From: Kondoa malvinella | Taxonomy: Eukaryota; Basidiomycota; Agaricostilbomycetes; Agaricostilbales; Kondoaceae | NCBI GenBank assembly: GCA_039545315.1 | Contig: BCIM01000005.1 | Location: forward strand, 808,609 to 872,608 | Direction of reading: 5' to 3' | DNA: 64,000 bases | Shown here: piece by piece, positions 1-10,995 of the stretch | Layout: each line of letters begins with the position of its first letter | Position numbering within the stretch: position 1 is the stretch's first letter | Made by a program: the position numbers and the translations under genes | The notes under the pieces: generated by a model | Seen by the model: the letters and a program-made list of their open reading frames with translations, nothing else | What the model was told of the DNA's origin: nothing | Databases searched by the model: none

Positions 1-1656
1 TTTTTCAATTCTTGTCCGCATGCTTTGGCGATGGCTTCTAATCCAGGTCGGATGAGCTTGAGATCAGCTTCTTTGCGTTTCTTCCGAGAGGTTGTATCAT
101 CTTGGTCGTCTGCGTCGTGACCGATATCGAGACCAAGGTTTTCGAGAGACAGTTCTAGTAAGTTGAGGCCGGCTATTCGCTCTGCGAGTGATTCGTCGTC
201 TGCTTCATCTGTCGAGCTAGCTGGACAGAATAGTCTGTGCGAATGATCCGGTGAAATCAGCACCCAAAACGTAGACCGGCATTTCGACGTACCGATCATA
301 CATCAAGTCCATGACGATCTCCTCAACGCCCTCCAAGACTTTCTCAGCCTCGCCATCAAATCGTTCAAACATCTCTTCATCACTCTCGCCCTCTACCTGC
401 AAAGGCCCTAGACTCTCCCTGACCTCCTCATAAAACTGCTGCACCTCATGCGACACATCCCCTATCGGACTCTCATACAGCCCTATCCGACCCGCTGATG
501 ACTTTTTCCTTCTTTTGGGTTCGAAGCGTCCAACGAAATTAATGACTTTGTCCGTCGTTTCAGTCTCTTTGACCCCGCTCAACAGACTAGGTAATGTCGT
601 CCGCAAAGTGCTTTCGTTCGCTTTCCCAATCACATGAACGACTTCTGTATATTTGACTGCTCGATCTATGAAATGCACATGAACATTGAGGGTAGGCGTA
701 GGTTTGAATTCGATAATTTCTTCTTCTTTGGTGGCGCTAGAGGCTGATAGAGACCTTTCTCGACCTGTACCGGCGAATAGAGAAGCTAAGCGAGAAGTGG
801 TAGAATTGGTGTTTGTTCGTGGAAGGGTTGGAGGTGGTGCGTCTGAGCGGGGTATGGATAGATCTGTTCTGCTTGAGCTGATTGAGAATGATGGGCAATT
901 GGCTAGGTGAGAAGGAGAGGAACAGCATGATGCTCGTGGTGCTGATGTTGTGGGCGGAAGGACGGATTGAAAGTAGATTGTATCGGCTGACAGGTGACCT
1001 CGTAGACCTGAAAGAGAAGTGATTTGGTTCGAATGCGGCGAAGAGATTAACAGATGATCAGAAAGAAAAGCAGCGGTTGTAGCTTCCTCTCTCGATGCAG
1101 TTGGATCTTTCGCGAGCAGCAAGATAAGGGAAGAAGTCGGATCTTCTAACAATCGTATGAAGCGATCCCATTCTTCTTTTTCGCGTTCTTTGCCTTTGGA
1201 AGAAGGAGCAGCTTCGTTCATGATGGCCAAGAGCAAAGCAAAGCCGTACGAGTCTGGCCGAAGACCTTCCTTCTGAACTTCAGCTTGCAAGTTCTGGACT
1301 TGCAATTTCGATGTAGCGCTTGACGGAGAAGCAGATAAAGTAAAAGTAGAAGCGGAAGCATTGATGGAAGAGCTCAATTGCGCGCTGCTTGAGGACGATG
1401 ACGCAGATACGGTCGAACTTCTGGTCGAAGCCGTTCGCGAGGACAGACGAGGCTGATAAGAGACTGCATAGCCTGCATTACCAGGCGAGGTTGACGCAGC
1501 AGCAGCAGAAGCGCCCGAGTAGGAAGAGGTAGGCGTAGACAACAGCGGATGACCTTGAGCCTCTTGACTTGCGCTGTTGCTGGCTTCAGGCGAGCTGATG
1601 TCAATCTTCTTGCCCGCTGATCTGCCCAACGATCCGCCCAAAGACCAGTTGCTCAT
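1..1656 (-). CDS. VPS9-domain protein (Rab5-type exchange factor), 3' partial
   Basis: Exons 293-1656 and <1-234, joined by a 58-nt intron. About 300 residues of Ser/Ala-rich, low-complexity N-terminus are followed by a helical segment (VLEGVEEIVMDLMYDR, then LFCP) and, after the intron, DESLAERIAGLNLLELSLE and IRPGLEAIAKACGQELKK. These match the VPS9 fold, which loads GTP onto Rab5/Vps21 GTPases on endosomes. The C-terminus lies beyond base 1. I chose the ATG at 1656 because the frame upstream is antisense to RRP4. The start lies only 35 bp from the RRP4 start. Family assignment is from sequence pattern; which VPS9 paralogue (Vps9, Muk1) is not clear. Confidence 0.75.
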
Positions 1657-1691
1657 CCTTGGTCGTCGTGACGGGTCAACGCATAACAGCC

Positions 1692-2751
1692 ATGTTCTCT
1701 TTCGCAACAGCAGCACCGCCTGCAGCAAACGGCTATGTCCCAAATACAAGGCAACATATGGATCTCGACTTTGATGACGACGATTTACAACAAGACGCTT
1801 TGAAATATACAGTGCCAGGCGAAGAAATTGCAGATGCAAAGCTTTGGATGAGGTAGCGCCGAATCCGCTGCTCCTGGGCCGTACTGCAGTACTAACAGTC
1901 GACACAGAGGTCATGGGACATACCTAGACACGGCCAACAATGCAGTTCTAGCAGGTGTAGCGGGTAAAGTTGAAAGAGTGAACAAGCTCGTCAGCGTCAA
2001 ACCAGTCAGAGGGCGTTACAAGCCTGAAGTGGGTGACCTTGTCGTGGGTAGGATAGTCCAAGTCCAAGCGAGGAGATGGAAAGTCGACGTTGGCGCTAGA
2101 TTGGACGCCGTTCTCATGTTGTCTAGCATAAACTTGCCTGGTGGTGTGCAGGTCAGTCACGTCCGCTCTGTAATCATGGTCTCCTTTGCTAAGGCTCTTC
2201 AACAGAGGCGAAAGCTAGAATCAGACGAACTACAGATGCGCACCTTTTTTAGCGAAGGCGATTTACTAGTCTCCGAAGTTCAAGCTTTCTTTCAAGACGG
2301 TTCCATCTCCCTTCATACCCGTTCACTCCGCTACGGCAAGCTTCGAAACGGTCTTTTAATCCGCTCACCTTCTTCCCTCATTTCTCGACTCAAATCACAC
2401 TTTATCGTCCTACCATGCGGTGTCCAGCTTATAGTCGGTTTGAACGGTTTCATCTGGGTTTGTATAGCGCCTAAAGAAATCAAAGAAGAAGACGATGATG
2501 AAGAAGCTTTTACACTGTATTCAAACAAGAATGATGATTTACCAATGGAGAAACACGAAGCTATTGCCAGAGTTGGGAAATGTATAGAGATACTGGCGGA
2601 ATCAGGTGTTAGGATTACAGAAGCGAGAGTGGCTAGTCTTTGGGAAGCGAGTTTGGAAGGGGAAAGTGTTTGGTCGGTCAAAGATTTGGCTAAAGGTGGT
2701 GCGGGCAGGGCAGAACTGGTGCAAAGGTTGCCGATCATATGTGAGGCGTAG
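1692..2751 (+). CDS. RRP4: Exosome complex component RRP4
   Basis: Exons 1692-1852, 1908-2151, 2206-2751 (316 aa). RRP4 is an S1/KH cap subunit of the RNA exosome, which trims and degrades RNA in nucleus and cytoplasm. Visible are an N-terminal acidic stretch, the S1 domain (VGRIVQVQARRWKVDVGARL, LMLSSINLPGG) and the conserved block QDGSISLHTRSLRYGKLRNG, followed by the KH-like part containing GLNGFIWV. Intron 1 has a textbook branch site (TACTAAC at about 1891). The second intron is 54 nt and keeps the frame open, so a naive translation retains it. The start is the first ATG upstream of an acidic N-terminal segment. Confidence 0.93.
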
Positions 2752-3231
2752 GCGGCAAGCAGGTGTCATGTGATAGTGCTTGCGGAAGCATTTGGGTAAA
2801 ATCTTAGCAAGGTGAATGCGGAAGGACAGGGGAAGGAAAAAACTACTGTGGTGTTGATGGTGAGGAATTCTAGCTCTGGGCACATTCTCAGACCGAATGA
2901 GCTGACTGAAGTATCTTCAGATCGACAAGACAATTGATCGTCGAAATCACTCTGACACGCGACTCTCCCTTTCGTGCCTCTATTCTACTGAATATATCCT
3001 GTCTTGTCGTCCTGAGCCTCTCCTATCTATCTCATTGGTGTCTCTGGTGTCAGCTATCATGTCAATCCCTCTGACGGAGAATCGGTTTCCGTGTCTCTAA
3101 TATCGTCTCTAATCTAAGTGCATATTACCAAATATGTACAAAATCTGTCCTTGATGCCCTAGTATGCCCTTACTGCTTGTCTGTTGCTAGACTTGAAGGT
3201 CGGGGATCGGGTCTTGCTCCTAATTTACCGC
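2752..3231. other. Intergenic, convergent 3' ends of RRP4 and velvet gene
   Basis: About 480 bp between two convergent stop codons. I see no open frame with coding character and no RNA gene. It presumably holds both 3' UTRs. Confidence 0.6.
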
Positions 3232-4208
3232 TCACAATAAAGAGGCAGGCAAGACTTCGTCTGCGACTAGATGACGGGTCAAGCTGGTCGCTGATTCTAC
3301 GCAAAGACTCAGCTGAGTAGTATAGAAATAGCAGAAACGTACGAGGTGTGTAGTCTTCCTGCTCAAACACTTCGAATTCGTCTGATTCTGCTTCTGCCAG
3401 GGTGGAAGAACCCGGTTGGCTACTCAATAATGATCAGTCTTACCAACCAAACAAATTGGTTTGAACGTACGCAGCAGCAAGGACGAATCTCAGGCGATAC
3501 CGTCCAGCCGCTCTGGCACTCAGGTCGCCAAATACGAAATAGGCTACTGGCTGGCCTTCCTCCGTCACCGTCTGCTTGACGTCCGACACGAGTCTGCCGA
3601 CCAATGCTTGTCTTTGTTGTTGCTGAGGCAGAAAGTCCATCGCCTCCGTCTCGTTTGCGTTAATCAAAGACGCGCTGCAAACAAGGATGCTAGAATCCGC
3701 GCTGCATGAAAGTCAAGTCAAGAAAAGTCCCATGGCGCCAATATAAAGACGTACATCTCCTCTGGCGCAAGCTCTCGGCCATCTTCAGTGACTACAAGCT
3801 GCAAGACAGGCGGCGGCTGGATTGGCAGACGACCAAGCAAGCGCAACTCTAAGCCTGCAGCGAGTCCTCTTTCCGGTTGCTGTACGATTCGGATATCCAT
3901 GTGTCTGTGTCACGACAAAGCACGTTTAGCGCTTGTCTGGCCTGGCGATAGACTGGCTTTTCCACTCACCGATGATCTGGAGCTGTGATGTCCAGTCTTG
4001 AATCTCTACGTCCTGATCTTGAAGAACCTCTGGACGTCGTTGGTGAAGATGTAGATGAAGAGGAAGAAGATGCCACAGGCGGGTACGGATTCGCTGCTGC
4101 TCTTCTTCGTTCTCGACTTGTCTGCGACGTTGGTCCTGCAATTGGCGAGCTGTTTTGCTGTTGTTCAGAGGAGTGAGAAGCTGCCCGACGCCCACGAGGA
4201 CTGGACAT
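3232..4208 (-). CDS. Velvet-domain regulator (VosA/VelB type)
   Basis: Exons 3970-4208, 3755-3904, 3471-3701, 3343-3419, 3232-3290 (251 aa). Velvet proteins are fungal DNA-binding regulators of development, sporulation and secondary metabolism, acting as dimers in the nucleus. A Ser/Arg-rich N-terminus (about 79 aa) precedes the velvet fold: IRIVQQPERGLAAGLELR, RLPIQPPPVLQLVV, then VAYFVFGDLSARAAGRYRLR and FEVFEQEDYTP. The last exon choice (acceptor at 3291) gives a short tail TSLTRHLVADEVLP ending at TGA 3232; an earlier acceptor would make the intron only 30 nt. Which of VosA, VelB or VelC it is cannot be told from this reading. Confidence 0.85.
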
Positions 4209-4291
4209 TGAGATCTTCTGGACTAATCTAGCGCCTAGCCATGCTGATTTGTCACAAACATTTTCTTTCAGCTCGCATGGCACGCACGGAC

Positions 4292-4360
4292 CTGTCGTTT
4301 GCCTATGCGTCATAGAAAATTAGAGTTGAGTCCTTTGGATGAAGCAGATTTCTAACTTAC
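4292..4360 (-). other. Possible 5' UTR intron of the velvet gene
   Basis: On the minus strand GTAAGTTAG begins at 4360 and an acceptor ends at 4292 (69 nt), 84 bp upstream of the velvet ATG. Both ends fit the local intron consensus, but nothing else proves splicing here. Confidence 0.3.
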
Positions 4361-4711
4361 CTCAAGATGCAACGGAGATAGTTGGTGCTGTCGGGTATCG
4401 CTATATAGTGTAGTTGATGTGATCTGTTCAGTAGCAGCCAGGTCAGTTGAGACCAAGCACATAGCAAAAACGAGGCCGCTTACTAACTCTGATGCACACA
4501 GATGACATAGCTGTAACCGCAGCCGGTCCAAGATATGAGGTTTAACAAGCTTGAAAGCAGAGAGAGGTGCCAGCGCTTTTACCAAATAAGCAAAAGCAAG
4601 CTGATATTGTCAAAAGGGAATCGGAGCACCGTTTGCAGTAAGCGCAGCGTCACTGAGCGGGATCAGAAAATCCCCAGGAACAGAATAACGTTTCGAAGAT
4701 CTTTTCGGACG

Positions 4712-4885
4712 CTAAGCAAAGTTTTGTAAGGCATATTTCCTTCTTGGGAAGCAAGGCAATTGCGATATGACGATGTACCTTGGCTTCCGGTAGGCACAAT
4801 CTATATTTCACGAGCTTTGGCGTTCAATGTTGCGGAGTGGTCGAAATGATGATCGGCTTCCCCAAACCTTAAAAACTTTGCTTAG
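4712..4885. repeat. 14-bp inverted repeat with about 146-bp spacing
   Basis: CTAAGCAAAGTTTT at 4712-4725 is the exact reverse complement of AAAACTTTGCTTAG at 4872-4885. The arms do not extend further. It lies upstream of the velvet gene; chance is possible. Confidence 0.4.
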
Positions 4886-5488
4886 TCTCAAATTAGGAAA
4901 ATGTCTCGGGGTTCGCCGCTGTATGGCCCAGACGTCGCAGCCTGACAAGGGCAGACAAGGGCAGAGTAACCAGGCTGGAAGATCATCAGGGAGATGCAAG
5001 GAACGCCCAGAAGGAGGCCGGCGCCCTCTTTTTCGCGTAATCTTGGGCTGCTTGCCAAAGCAGATCTCATAGTCTTGGTCATATCTAAATGCACAGATCT
5101 GGGCACGACCTCCATCGACGCTAGTCAGGCAATTCGTCATCTTTGAGCGAAATCAGACGAGACTTTCCGGACCGGTCAACGACAAGCAATTAAGGATCGC
5201 GCTTTTCATACGCTGGCCAAGCCGAACAATGAAGGCACTGAATGACAGCAAAAGGCTACTTAGTATTGCCGATTCTTTTGTGTGGTAATTGCGTTGGGGA
5301 AAGCAGAGTACAGATGAAAGTGAAAAAAGAAGGCAACATTCCGCGAACGATGCGAGGAGAAGACGAGCAAGACACCCAGAAACCAGACAGTCAGAAACCG
5401 GATGGGGGATGATTGCATTGCCAGCGACAGAGTGCAATCAGTCGATAATTACAGTATGTGTTCTCAAGCTTGACAAGTAGTCCTCGCT

Positions 5489-6447
5489 TTAAGTGATGTA
5501 TGGCTTGATAGTTGTCCAGCCGCTAAGAGCTCAGTCAGCAGTGTCGCAAGCCTACATTAAAGAACACTTACGCAGCCCCAGCAGTCATCAAACCGCTTGC
5601 AATCAACATCGGCCGCAGACCAGCTATAGACAAGGTCAGAAGTGATCAAAGTATGAGTACCAATCAAACATACCTGTGCTTCTCCAAATTGCTCCTGTGC
5701 CTGCTCCAGCTACCATACTGCCCCAAATATCATGCCTGCCTCTGTACTTGTCTATACTCGAGTTGATGCCGTTGTAAAGAAGTGCTGTAGAAAACTCTGG
5801 TTCATCTATCACCAAAGTGAAAGAGCCATAATAGCCTACCTAATACACCAGCATTGTTACCAACGAAAGACCCACGACTCGTCATAGCGTTAAGCACAGT
5901 ATTGAGCCTCAGCCTAAACGGCGCCGATACACGAATAGGTTTCCCTTGAACAGAAGCTTGCGCTTGTGCAGTCGCAGTTGGAAGTCCATCCACACCTAAC
6001 GCAGCAGCAGCTTGTCCAGCCAGAGGTTGTGTAGCTTTGTTGTAGATGGGTCGGGCGAAACCTTCTCTCAATCCCCATACACCTCCTGCTGCTAGACCTG
6101 ATAGATACGTCGAGCCAGTACCATAGCACAATTCATCACCAAAGCCTGTGAACAGGTGCACCGTTAAGGCTGATCGAAGCCAAATTTGATCCGAAATGCT
6201 CACCTCTCGAAGGCAAAACACCTTTTGTGCCTTCTAACGTGTTCAACTGCCCATCTTCCAATGCAAGATAGTCTAAGGCGCCTGACTGGGCAGCAGCGAG
6301 CGGGTGAAAGCGAGACAAGTCATTTTGTGACGAGAAGAGGGATTCTGCACTGAGATCGCCAGCCTGAGCTGCTGGATTCGAGCTGTTGCGTGAGAAATTC
6401 GTGTTCTTGAACAGCGAGGAGGCCGTCTCTGGTTGCTGATCGCTCAT
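5489..6447 (-). CDS. TIM23: Mitochondrial import translocase subunit Tim23
   Basis: Exons 6204-6447, 5840-6145, 5674-5784, 5572-5623, 5489-5522 (248 aa). Tim23 forms the presequence translocase channel of the inner mitochondrial membrane. The soluble intermembrane-space N-terminus (about 80 aa) is followed by the Tim17/22/23 domain: FGDELCYGTGSTYLSGLAAG, LRLNTVLNAMTSRGSFVGNN, GRHDIWGSMVAGAGTGAIWR and GLRPMLIASGLMTAGAA. Length and glycine-rich helices are normal for the family. The start at 6447 begins a typical Tim23 N-terminus. It lies 200 bp downstream of the glutathione transferase gene on the same strand. Confidence 0.93.
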
Positions 6448-6646
6448 GATTTGACTACTGGATGATGCAAGAAAAAGTGCGGCGAACGATGTTTGACGCT
6501 CAACATTGCATTCAGGCTGTCTAGAAGCTTTTCTGTGTAGATACGAGGATATGGATATGCTCTGCGGAAGCCATTGGCTCAGATTCCAAACAGCCAGGCG
6601 AACCACAACCTGCTCATGACCCAGCACAGCCAGCAACACCTTCAAC

Positions 6647-7530
6647 TCATCCGATGACCCTCCACGGCTCCAACGCATCATGCACCGCTCCCCATAAGCC
6701 ACCATGCCACTCTCTGACCGTCTCCCAATCCTCCGCATGCAAACACTCTGCAAACATAGCCAACCAAGCGCCCACAATCAAATCCGCATAAACAGGTTTA
6801 TTTCCATCCAAGAACGGTCCAACTTTTCCTCTCGAAGAAGATTGAGCTTGTTCTTCTTTCGTGGGTTTCCCATGCAAGATATGATCAGTCGTTCCACCGG
6901 TATGTGCATAAGCTTTTGAAAAGTTGCCTAGAGCCTTCTCGAACGATTGCAAGAGTTTTTCCTTTTCTTCTACTGTAGAAGGTGGTTTAGCTGCTGTGCT
7001 GTTTGTTGAAGTTCGCGACATGAAGATGGAAATGATGGATTGGAGTTGTTCAGGTGGGAAAGGCATTGCGGTGCATAGACAGACGTAGTGCGTGAAGAGG
7101 GCGTCGACTTGGGCGTTTAAGGCTGCTGTCAAGCCGTGAGTACCGGGTAGGAAAAGCGGCGCGTCATTAGGGTAGGCTGAATCTAGGTGTAGCGCTATTT
7201 CGAACGAGTCACCGAGGACTTTGCGATTTGCTTGATCGTTGATAGCAGGTAGCGTGTGGTAAGGCGAGCCATCCTCGTGTGTGCGGTTGGCTTTGATGCC
7301 TAGCTCTTTACAAATGGATGGAATGGAAGGCATAGTCGTCCACTGTGTCACATAAGGCAGGCCTTTGTAGTTTAAAGCATAGCGAGTCTTCCACTAGACG
7401 GGCGAGAGAACAGATCATCAGCATGGAAACGAGCTTGCTAACTCTTCAGCTGTACCGGGTTTGGCGCGAATGTGCGTAAAGGTGGAGCGCTTTCAATGTC
7501 GTAGAAGACCAGTGGAGGTCTTGAAGGCAT
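6647..7530 (-). CDS. Glutathione S-transferase-like protein
   Basis: Exons 7456-7530 and 6647-7393 with a 62-nt intron (273 aa). The N-terminal thioredoxin-like half starts MPSRPPLVFYDIES and continues WKTRYALNYKGLPYVTQW and SPYHTLPAINDQ; the second half is helical, with FLDGNKPVYADLIVGAW, the usual C-terminal GST signature. Length fits the roughly 270-aa GSTs common in basidiomycetes (GSTFuA/etherase-like groups). Substrate is unknown. The start is divergent from ZIM17 with 85 bp between start codons, so the two probably share a promoter region. Confidence 0.8.
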
Positions 7531-7615
7531 TTCTGGTGCGAAGAGGCGACAGCTTCGAGATCTCAAACAGGCTCGGGTCAAGCCTTGCAACACGACAGCC
7601 AAACAGCGGAGAAAG

Positions 7616-8032
7616 ATGTGGCGCCGTTCTCTGGCCCTCCCACAGCTCTTGAAGCACAATACGATAGCAAGCAAGCGACTCTTGAGCACGCCCATCGGCC
7701 AAATCACGCCCAAATTGCGAATCACCTTTACTTGCACAGCGCCAGATTGCAACTCGCACAGATCAACGCATGAATTCTCCAAACATGCCTACGAAAAGGG
7801 TATCGTGCTTGTGAAATGCCCGGAATGTAGAAACAGACACTTGATAGCGGATCATTTGGGATGGTTCAACTCGCAAGATTTGACTGAAGGTGGCAAGTTG
7901 AAGGATATTGAAGATATAATGAGGGCTCAAGGGGAAGAGGTCAAGAAGGTCAGCACGGAGCAAGAGCTGCTAGGACCGCAAGAGACGACGGAGGGTAATG
8001 TTGTCGAAATGGGTCAGATCGTGCAGCAGTGA
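7616..8032 (+). CDS. ZIM17: DNL-type zinc-finger protein Zim17 (Hsp70 escort protein)
   Basis: Single exon, 138 aa. Zim17/Tim15 keeps the mitochondrial matrix Hsp70 soluble and helps presequence import. After a basic, presequence-like N-terminus (MWRRSLALPQLLKH) comes the zinc domain: THEFSKHAYEKGIVLVKCPE and RNRHLIADHLGWF, the latter including the DNL-type HLIADHLG motif. The second cysteine pair is normal (C68-x2-C71), but the first reads C40-x4-C45 (CTAPDC) instead of CxxC. The rest of the domain is intact, so a functional protein is likely. Confidence 0.9.
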   Translation: MWRRSLALPQLLKHNTIASKRLLSTPIGQITPKLRITFTCTAPDCNSHRSTHEFSKHAYEKGIVLVKCPECRNRHLIADHLGWFNSQDLTEGGKLKDIEDIMRAQGEEVKKVSTEQELLGPQETTEGNVVEMGQIVQQ

Positions 8033-8584
8033 GGTCTGGCAGGTCAGTAAAAGCAGAATCGTGCCCTGCGAGTGGTTCTGATACAGTCTGATGCCCAGAA
8101 AACCTATACAAGGCTTTTCTTCGCCGCACTACGATGCACTCGTCAATCCGAGCTGGAGTGTACTAGAGACAGTCTGCTGCTGAGGCGGCAAGGCAGTGTC
8201 AGTAACGCTTCCTCTGAGGGTAAGGCTCAAACGCCGGTCTTCAATTCGGGGTATCTGATGCCACTTCTTAGAGCCAATTTGGATTCACCACTCCATGTCA
8301 AATACAATGTACAGCGCTTGCTTTGTCCGCAAAATGATTGGCAATCCAGTGTGTCTCTCCAGGACAGCATTCATAGTCACTCAGTCTGTTGATTTTGATT
8401 CCGCTTCTACCTATATCTATCGCATACCAGGCTGTGCCAACGATCGGTGTCAGTATTCTAGTGCTGTATCAACTCGTTCCAATGTCTATGCCAATGCCTA
8501 TTTCCAGAATGCCTATCTCATGCCTATCCTATCATACATTTTATAATCCAGAATGTTCTGAACAAAGTCCGTCCCACTCAACAC
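8033..8584. other. Intergenic, ZIM17 and family member A 3' flanks
   Basis: About 550 bp between convergent stops with no gene recognised. At 8481-8530 there is a run of imperfect copies of a short ATGCCTAT-like unit. Confidence 0.5.
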
Positions 8585-9469
8585 TCAGTAATACATCTCT
8601 TCATCCGACATATCGGACATATCATCCCTGTAAGGGGAGTAACCGCGCTGTGGACGAGTATCGAAGGCCCAGTTGGATGAATAGAAAGGTTGTGGTCGAC
8701 CTGGAAGCTGTTGTGGATGGGGCCGAGGATGTGCGTGCATTGGATGAGTGCCGTGCATTTGATAGGCTGATGCGAGATATGGGTTTGCGGCGTATTGTTG
8801 TGGCATGTGCTGAGGCATGTGGTGTAAGCTGTTGCGAAGCTGCTGTGTTGCCATCTGGAGAACATCAGCCACAGTAAAGGTGAACAAAACAGGTGAACGA
8901 ACTTGTGATTGCAATGCGTGCTCTTGCGCTTGCCTTTGCTGTACTTGCTGCAGCTGGTGAAAGCGTTCGTGCTGTTTATACTTATCAGCGTGATCCTGCC
9001 GGCAGCTTTAAGCAGACCTACCGAGTCATCTCGAGATCTGTGCAGCTGCTGTTCTAGCATAGCAGCCTGCTTGCGGTATTGCTGCATCACGCGGGCACTT
9101 TGTGCTAACGAACGGTTGATCAGCGATAGCTCAAGATAAGCAGAAGATGAACACTCACGTCCTCCGAACCTCTCTAGCTCAGCAAACTCTATCGCATTGC
9201 GGTTTTCGAGCTGGATTCGACGGGCGTTGAGGTTGATCATATCGAAAGCCTAGCCAGATGTGAGCTTGTGCTGCACTTTTGGCGTGTAGCAACTCACATT
9301 GCTCTGCATAGAGGCCAGTGTCATCTCGTATCTATCAAGCTCTTCGGACGCGCGGCTTTGTTCGATGCGCATTAGACGATCTTGAGTGGTAGGCGCAAAC
9401 CTGACGTCGCAATTAGCTTACTAAGCTCATGCGATGAAGGGACATATACCAAGCTGATGATCCGACCAT
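8585..9469 (-). CDS. WxAPT coiled-coil family, member A (unrecognised)
   Basis: Exons 9450-9469, 9298-9400, 9159-9249, 9022-9104, 8903-8980, 8585-8854 (214 aa). Not recognised as any known family. It begins MVGSSAWFAPTTQDRLMRIE, followed by charged helical sequence (ASEELDRYEMTLASMQSN, MINLNARRIQLENRNAIEF), a Gln/Arg-rich stretch, then a His/Pro/Met-rich tail ending SDMSDEEMYY. Member B shares the N-terminal 70 residues, two exons of identical length (103 and 83 nt) and all five intron positions, so the genes are duplicates. The 41-nt intron at 8981-9021 is among the shortest here. One donor is GTTCGT (8902). Confidence 0.7.
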
Positions 9470-10217
9470 GTTGTTGTGCTTCTGAGGCAATTCTTGATGC
9501 AGCGGGTGTAAAGATGTGTAGAAGCCCAAAAGTATAGCAACGATGTGCGCGAATGTGTTTGTGTAAAGAGACAGACAGAGGTCATCTGACAGTTTTGTAC
9601 CACACGTGATAATGGGAGCTCGGTCTTATAAAGATAGAGTGGACAAGAGTTGTGCGGAAGTCTACTTCATCACGCATTCTGGCCTTAGGACGCCTTTAGG
9701 TTTGGAAGGCGGGTTCGCAGAATGTCCATCAGGCCAGGTGACCATTCGAAGAGGGTAGAAGAGGAAGACAGCACAGGGCAAAGATGGCCTCTGGGCCTAT
9801 GACCGTTCGCTTAGATCTCGTTCGTCTAGTAAAAAGTAGAACCGAAGAGCAGACTCGGCAGGCTATCTTGATGAGAAGCATAACGAAACAAGAAGCAATG
9901 AGAAAGAACAATCTAGCAGTACTAGCAGTAGTTCCATATCGCGGGAGGACGGCGCGCGTCAGGACTCGCTCTTCTTGTCCGAACAGAGTGCAGAAGAGCT
10001 CGTCGCGGTAATTGAGCGGAAGAATAAGCCTTCTGTCAGGTAGATACCAAGCAGAAGCCGAAAGGCGTCGCATAGCACATTTGTCGAAACATTAACATGG
10101 GTATATAGCTGTACATCGATATCAACAGATCGATATCAACAGAGTCCAGATTAACAGAGAAGCCAGAAATGCCGCATGGCGGAGCGACAAATGAGGAAGT
10201 CTAGCCAAAGGACCTGC
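9470..10217. other. Intergenic between family members A and B
   Basis: About 750 bp with no supported gene. It includes the 14-bp direct repeat listed separately and the likely promoter of member A. Confidence 0.5.
10115..10142. repeat. Perfect 14-bp tandem direct repeat
   Basis: ATCGATATCAACAG occurs twice head to tail, about 75 bp downstream of the member B stop (on its transcribed side). No function can be inferred. Confidence 0.7.
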
Positions 10218-10995
10218 CTAGCAACGAATACCTTCATCTCTTCTAAAAGTCGCAGATTTAGGCCATTCCAGGTCGTTGCCACGCATTGGTCGGACAGCAG
10301 CTTGAAGATAAGGATTCAGTGCTACACCGCTCGGTCGACGTAAAGAGTGCTGTAGCTGACGTGTAGCGAGCTACGTCATGTCAGAGATAGTTTCGTCATG
10401 AGAAGCTGAAGACCTCACCTCCGCTTGTCGAGCATGCAGAAGGGCATCTCTCTGCTGCGCCGCATGAAGCGCTTCGAGTCGACGATGCTATATTGGTCGT
10501 CAGTCTTTACACTACACGTAACGAGAGAAGGAACACCTCACATGAGTATCTCGTGCGCAGTCAAGATTGCGATCGAATAGCATTGCTCCTCGACGATTCG
10601 ACCTCATCAAGCCATTGTGATGCCCTATAAACCGTTTGTAAGAGCGACTATGGCATCAGGCTGTGTGTGACTGACCACCCGCTGCCATGATGTCGAGCAT
10701 AGTATACACTTCGCGATTCCGATGTTGCAAAGCAATAGCTCTCGCATCCAGGTTGATCGAATAAAAGGCCTGAGTCAATACACATGAGTTCCAGAGCGTC
10801 CAACAAAGCTGAGAACCTACATTGTAGTGCATCATAGCTAAGATGGTCTCTAGCTGATCGAGCTCATCTGACGCTCGGCCACGCTCAATATGCAATAGAC
10901 GTTCGTGAATGGTCGGAGCATGCCTATTCATTCAATCAGTATAGTCAATTAATAGAAAGCCTTCCGACACGTCGAACCCACCACACTTTGCCCAT
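10218..10995 (-). CDS. WxAPT coiled-coil family, member B (unrecognised)
   Basis: Exons 10982-10995, 10821-10923, 10676-10769, 10542-10624, 10419-10487, 10218-10370 (171 aa). Begins MGKVWHAPTIHERLLHIERG, then ASDELDQLETILAMMHYN and SINLDARAIALQHRN, which align residue for residue with member A; the C-terminal ATRQLQHSLRR and NPYLQAA also match A. The middle differs. The first coding exon is only 14 nt. No signal peptide, membrane segment or catalytic motif is visible. Function unknown; the helical, charged sequence suggests a structural or scaffold role, which is inference only. Confidence 0.7.

Larger units (their letters stand above)
4209..5488. other. Long gap upstream of velvet gene
   Basis: About 1.3 kb without a convincing gene; the open frames in it lack coding character. 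It holds the possible leader intron above and an exact 14-bp inverted repeat (4712-4725 and 4872-4885). It may be the extended promoter and leader of the velvet gene plus the 3' flank of TIM23. Confidence 0.5.

Noticed and set aside
1657..1914. Extension of the VPS9-domain gene upstream of 1656
   Set aside because: The frame stays open to 1914 but is antisense to RRP4 coding sequence and gives unlikely, low-quality protein sequence.
3291..3342. Alternative 30-nt last intron in the velvet gene
   Set aside because: It would be shorter than any other intron here and gives a less family-like C-terminus.
4808..5140. 110-aa minus-strand open frame
   Set aside because: Composition rich in Arg and Pro without any pattern; no splice partners or recognised motif.
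9729..10073. Open frames between family members A and B
   Set aside because: Overlapping frames on both strands, no recognised sequence and no consistent introns.
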